Both the position numbers and the translations under genes were made by a program. Under the pieces are notes generated by a model, which saw only the letters and a program-made list of their open reading frames with translations, was not told where the DNA came from and ran no database searches. A stretch of 64,000 nucleotides of DNA from Joostella atrarenae (lineage in GTDB: Bacteria; Bacteroidota; Bacteroidia; Flavobacteriales; Flavobacteriaceae), in contig NZ_JAETXX010000010.1 of the NCBI RefSeq assembly GCF_021764745.1, forward strand, positions 90,822 to 154,821. The letters run 5' to 3'. Of the stretch, positions 63,158 through 64,000 are shown piece by piece (within the stretch, counting starts at the first letter, position 1; the number at the start of each line of letters is the position of its first letter).

Positions 63158-63736
63158 ATGGAAGAGCGAAATGAATTGTATCCTGTTTTTTTAAAGGTAA
63201 ATAATCTGAATACACTTATAGTAGGTGGTGGAAATGTTGCTTTAGAAAAGCTTACTTTTTTACTGAAATCGAGTCCAAATGCTAAAGTGCAAATGGTGGC
63301 TCCCTATTTTAGAGAGGAAACTATAGCTAAAGCAACAGCTCATAATGTAGAAATGATTGAAGATGTGTATGCTGAGAATTATTTAGCAGATAAGCATATT
63401 GTGATAGCGACTACAGATAAAGAGGAAGTAAATGTTCAAGTTTATAAAGACTGTAAAGAGGAGAATATTTTGGTAAATGTAGCGGATAACCCACCATACT
63501 GCGATTTTTATATGGGAGGGATTGTTACAAAGGGAAATGTGAAAATAGCTATTTCTACCAACGGAAAATCTCCTACTACAGCAAAAAGATTACGACAGTT
63601 TTTTGAGGAGGTGATTCCAGAGAATATTGATGATCTTGTTCAAAACCTGAATAAATATAGAAAGACGATTAAAGGAAATTTTGAGGAAAAGGTTGATAAA
63701 TTAAACGAATTCACGAAGAGTTTAGTTGAGAAATAG
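63158..63736 (+). CDS. Precorrin-2 dehydrogenase / sirohydrochlorin ferrochelatase (Met8/CysG-N type)
   Basis: 192-residue protein matching the N-terminal half of CysG: LYPVFLKVNNLNTLIVGGGNVALEKLTFLL (NAD-binding GGGNVA), VIATTDKEEVN, VNVADNPPYCDFYMGGIVTKGNVKIAISTNGKSPTTAKRLRQFFE written here in parts as NVADNPPYCDFYMGG and STNGKSPTTAKRLR. It oxidises precorrin-2 and inserts iron to finish siroheme. It follows cobA by 12 nt in the same operon, completing a reductase plus cofactor-maturation set. Confidence 0.94.
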   Translation: MEERNELYPVFLKVNNLNTLIVGGGNVALEKLTFLLKSSPNAKVQMVAPYFREETIAKATAHNVEMIEDVYAENYLADKHIVIATTDKEEVNVQVYKDCKEENILVNVADNPPYCDFYMGGIVTKGNVKIAISTNGKSPTTAKRLRQFFEEVIPENIDDLVQNLNKYRKTIKGNFEEKVDKLNEFTKSLVEK

Positions 63737-63767
63737 AAAAAGAAAAAAGTTAGAAATGTTATTGTAA

Positions 63768-64000
<233 letters not shown>

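Overview
The window looks like the chromosome of a marine-type member of the Flavobacteriaceae (phylum Bacteroidetes). Supporting signs are the AT-rich sequence, weak Shine-Dalgarno signals, repeated TAnnTTTG (-7) promoter boxes, two SusC/SusD outer-membrane pairs, a PafA-type phosphatase, a Porin_10-type porin, a DUF5686 protein, and a fused acetyltransferase/aspartokinase/homoserine dehydrogenase. No rRNA, tRNA, CRISPR array or prophage was seen. Most genes are housekeeping. The accessory parts are the SusCD block with an insertion sequence and a small thiol-histidine cluster.

Layout. 1-5.4 kb: an Mla-type lipid ABC transporter (ATPase cut by the window edge), a secreted PafA-like alkaline phosphatase, then a leftward ketosynthase III / methyltransferase / glycosyltransferase cassette. 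5.5-16.6 kb: gcvP, a UbiA-like membrane protein, an ECF sigma factor overlapping a small Cys-rich protein, a secreted rhodanese, lysS, an outer-membrane barrel protein, an HdeD-like protein, a 52-residue YqaE/Pmp3 peptide, a lipoprotein and lipB. 16.7-33.4 kb: a large beta-propeller-like lipoprotein, two tandem SusCD pairs whose receptors share an almost identical 5' module, an intact IS1182-family element whose right end touches the rnhB stop codon, rnhB and a porin. 33.4-38.8 kb: a class-V PLP enzyme, a CBM48 protein, the operon egtB-egtD-DUF5996-like, and a TonB_C-domain protein. 38.9-45.5 kb: thyA, a NupC-type nucleoside transporter with a periplasmic extension, a bifunctional nuclease, etfBA and pdhB. 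45.5-51.9 kb: a DUF5686 protein, soluble and membrane pyrophosphatases, and a deoxynucleoside kinase.

52-64 kb is a coherent sulfur/methionine region. metK follows a SAM-II riboswitch. The O-acetylhomoserine sulfhydrylase gene and the MetX-ThrA fusion follow an S-box (SAM-I) riboswitch. Then come metZ, a DUF2061 protein, siroheme sulfite reductase, cobA, a Met8-like siroheme synthase and the start of a ferredoxin-NADP reductase-like flavoprotein. Together they reduce sulfite to sulfide, make the siroheme cofactor, carry aspartate to acetylhomoserine, fix sulfide into homocysteine and make SAM. Two unrelated SAM-sensing RNA classes report on the end product.

The observations most worth following up are the two SAM riboswitch classes side by side, a competing helix in the metK leader, two copies of a TATGCATGCATA palindrome placed identically relative to the promoters of etfBA and the ketosynthase cassette, the egtB-egtD operon with an uncharacterised third gene, and two structured intergenic repeats sharing GCTTCAATC.
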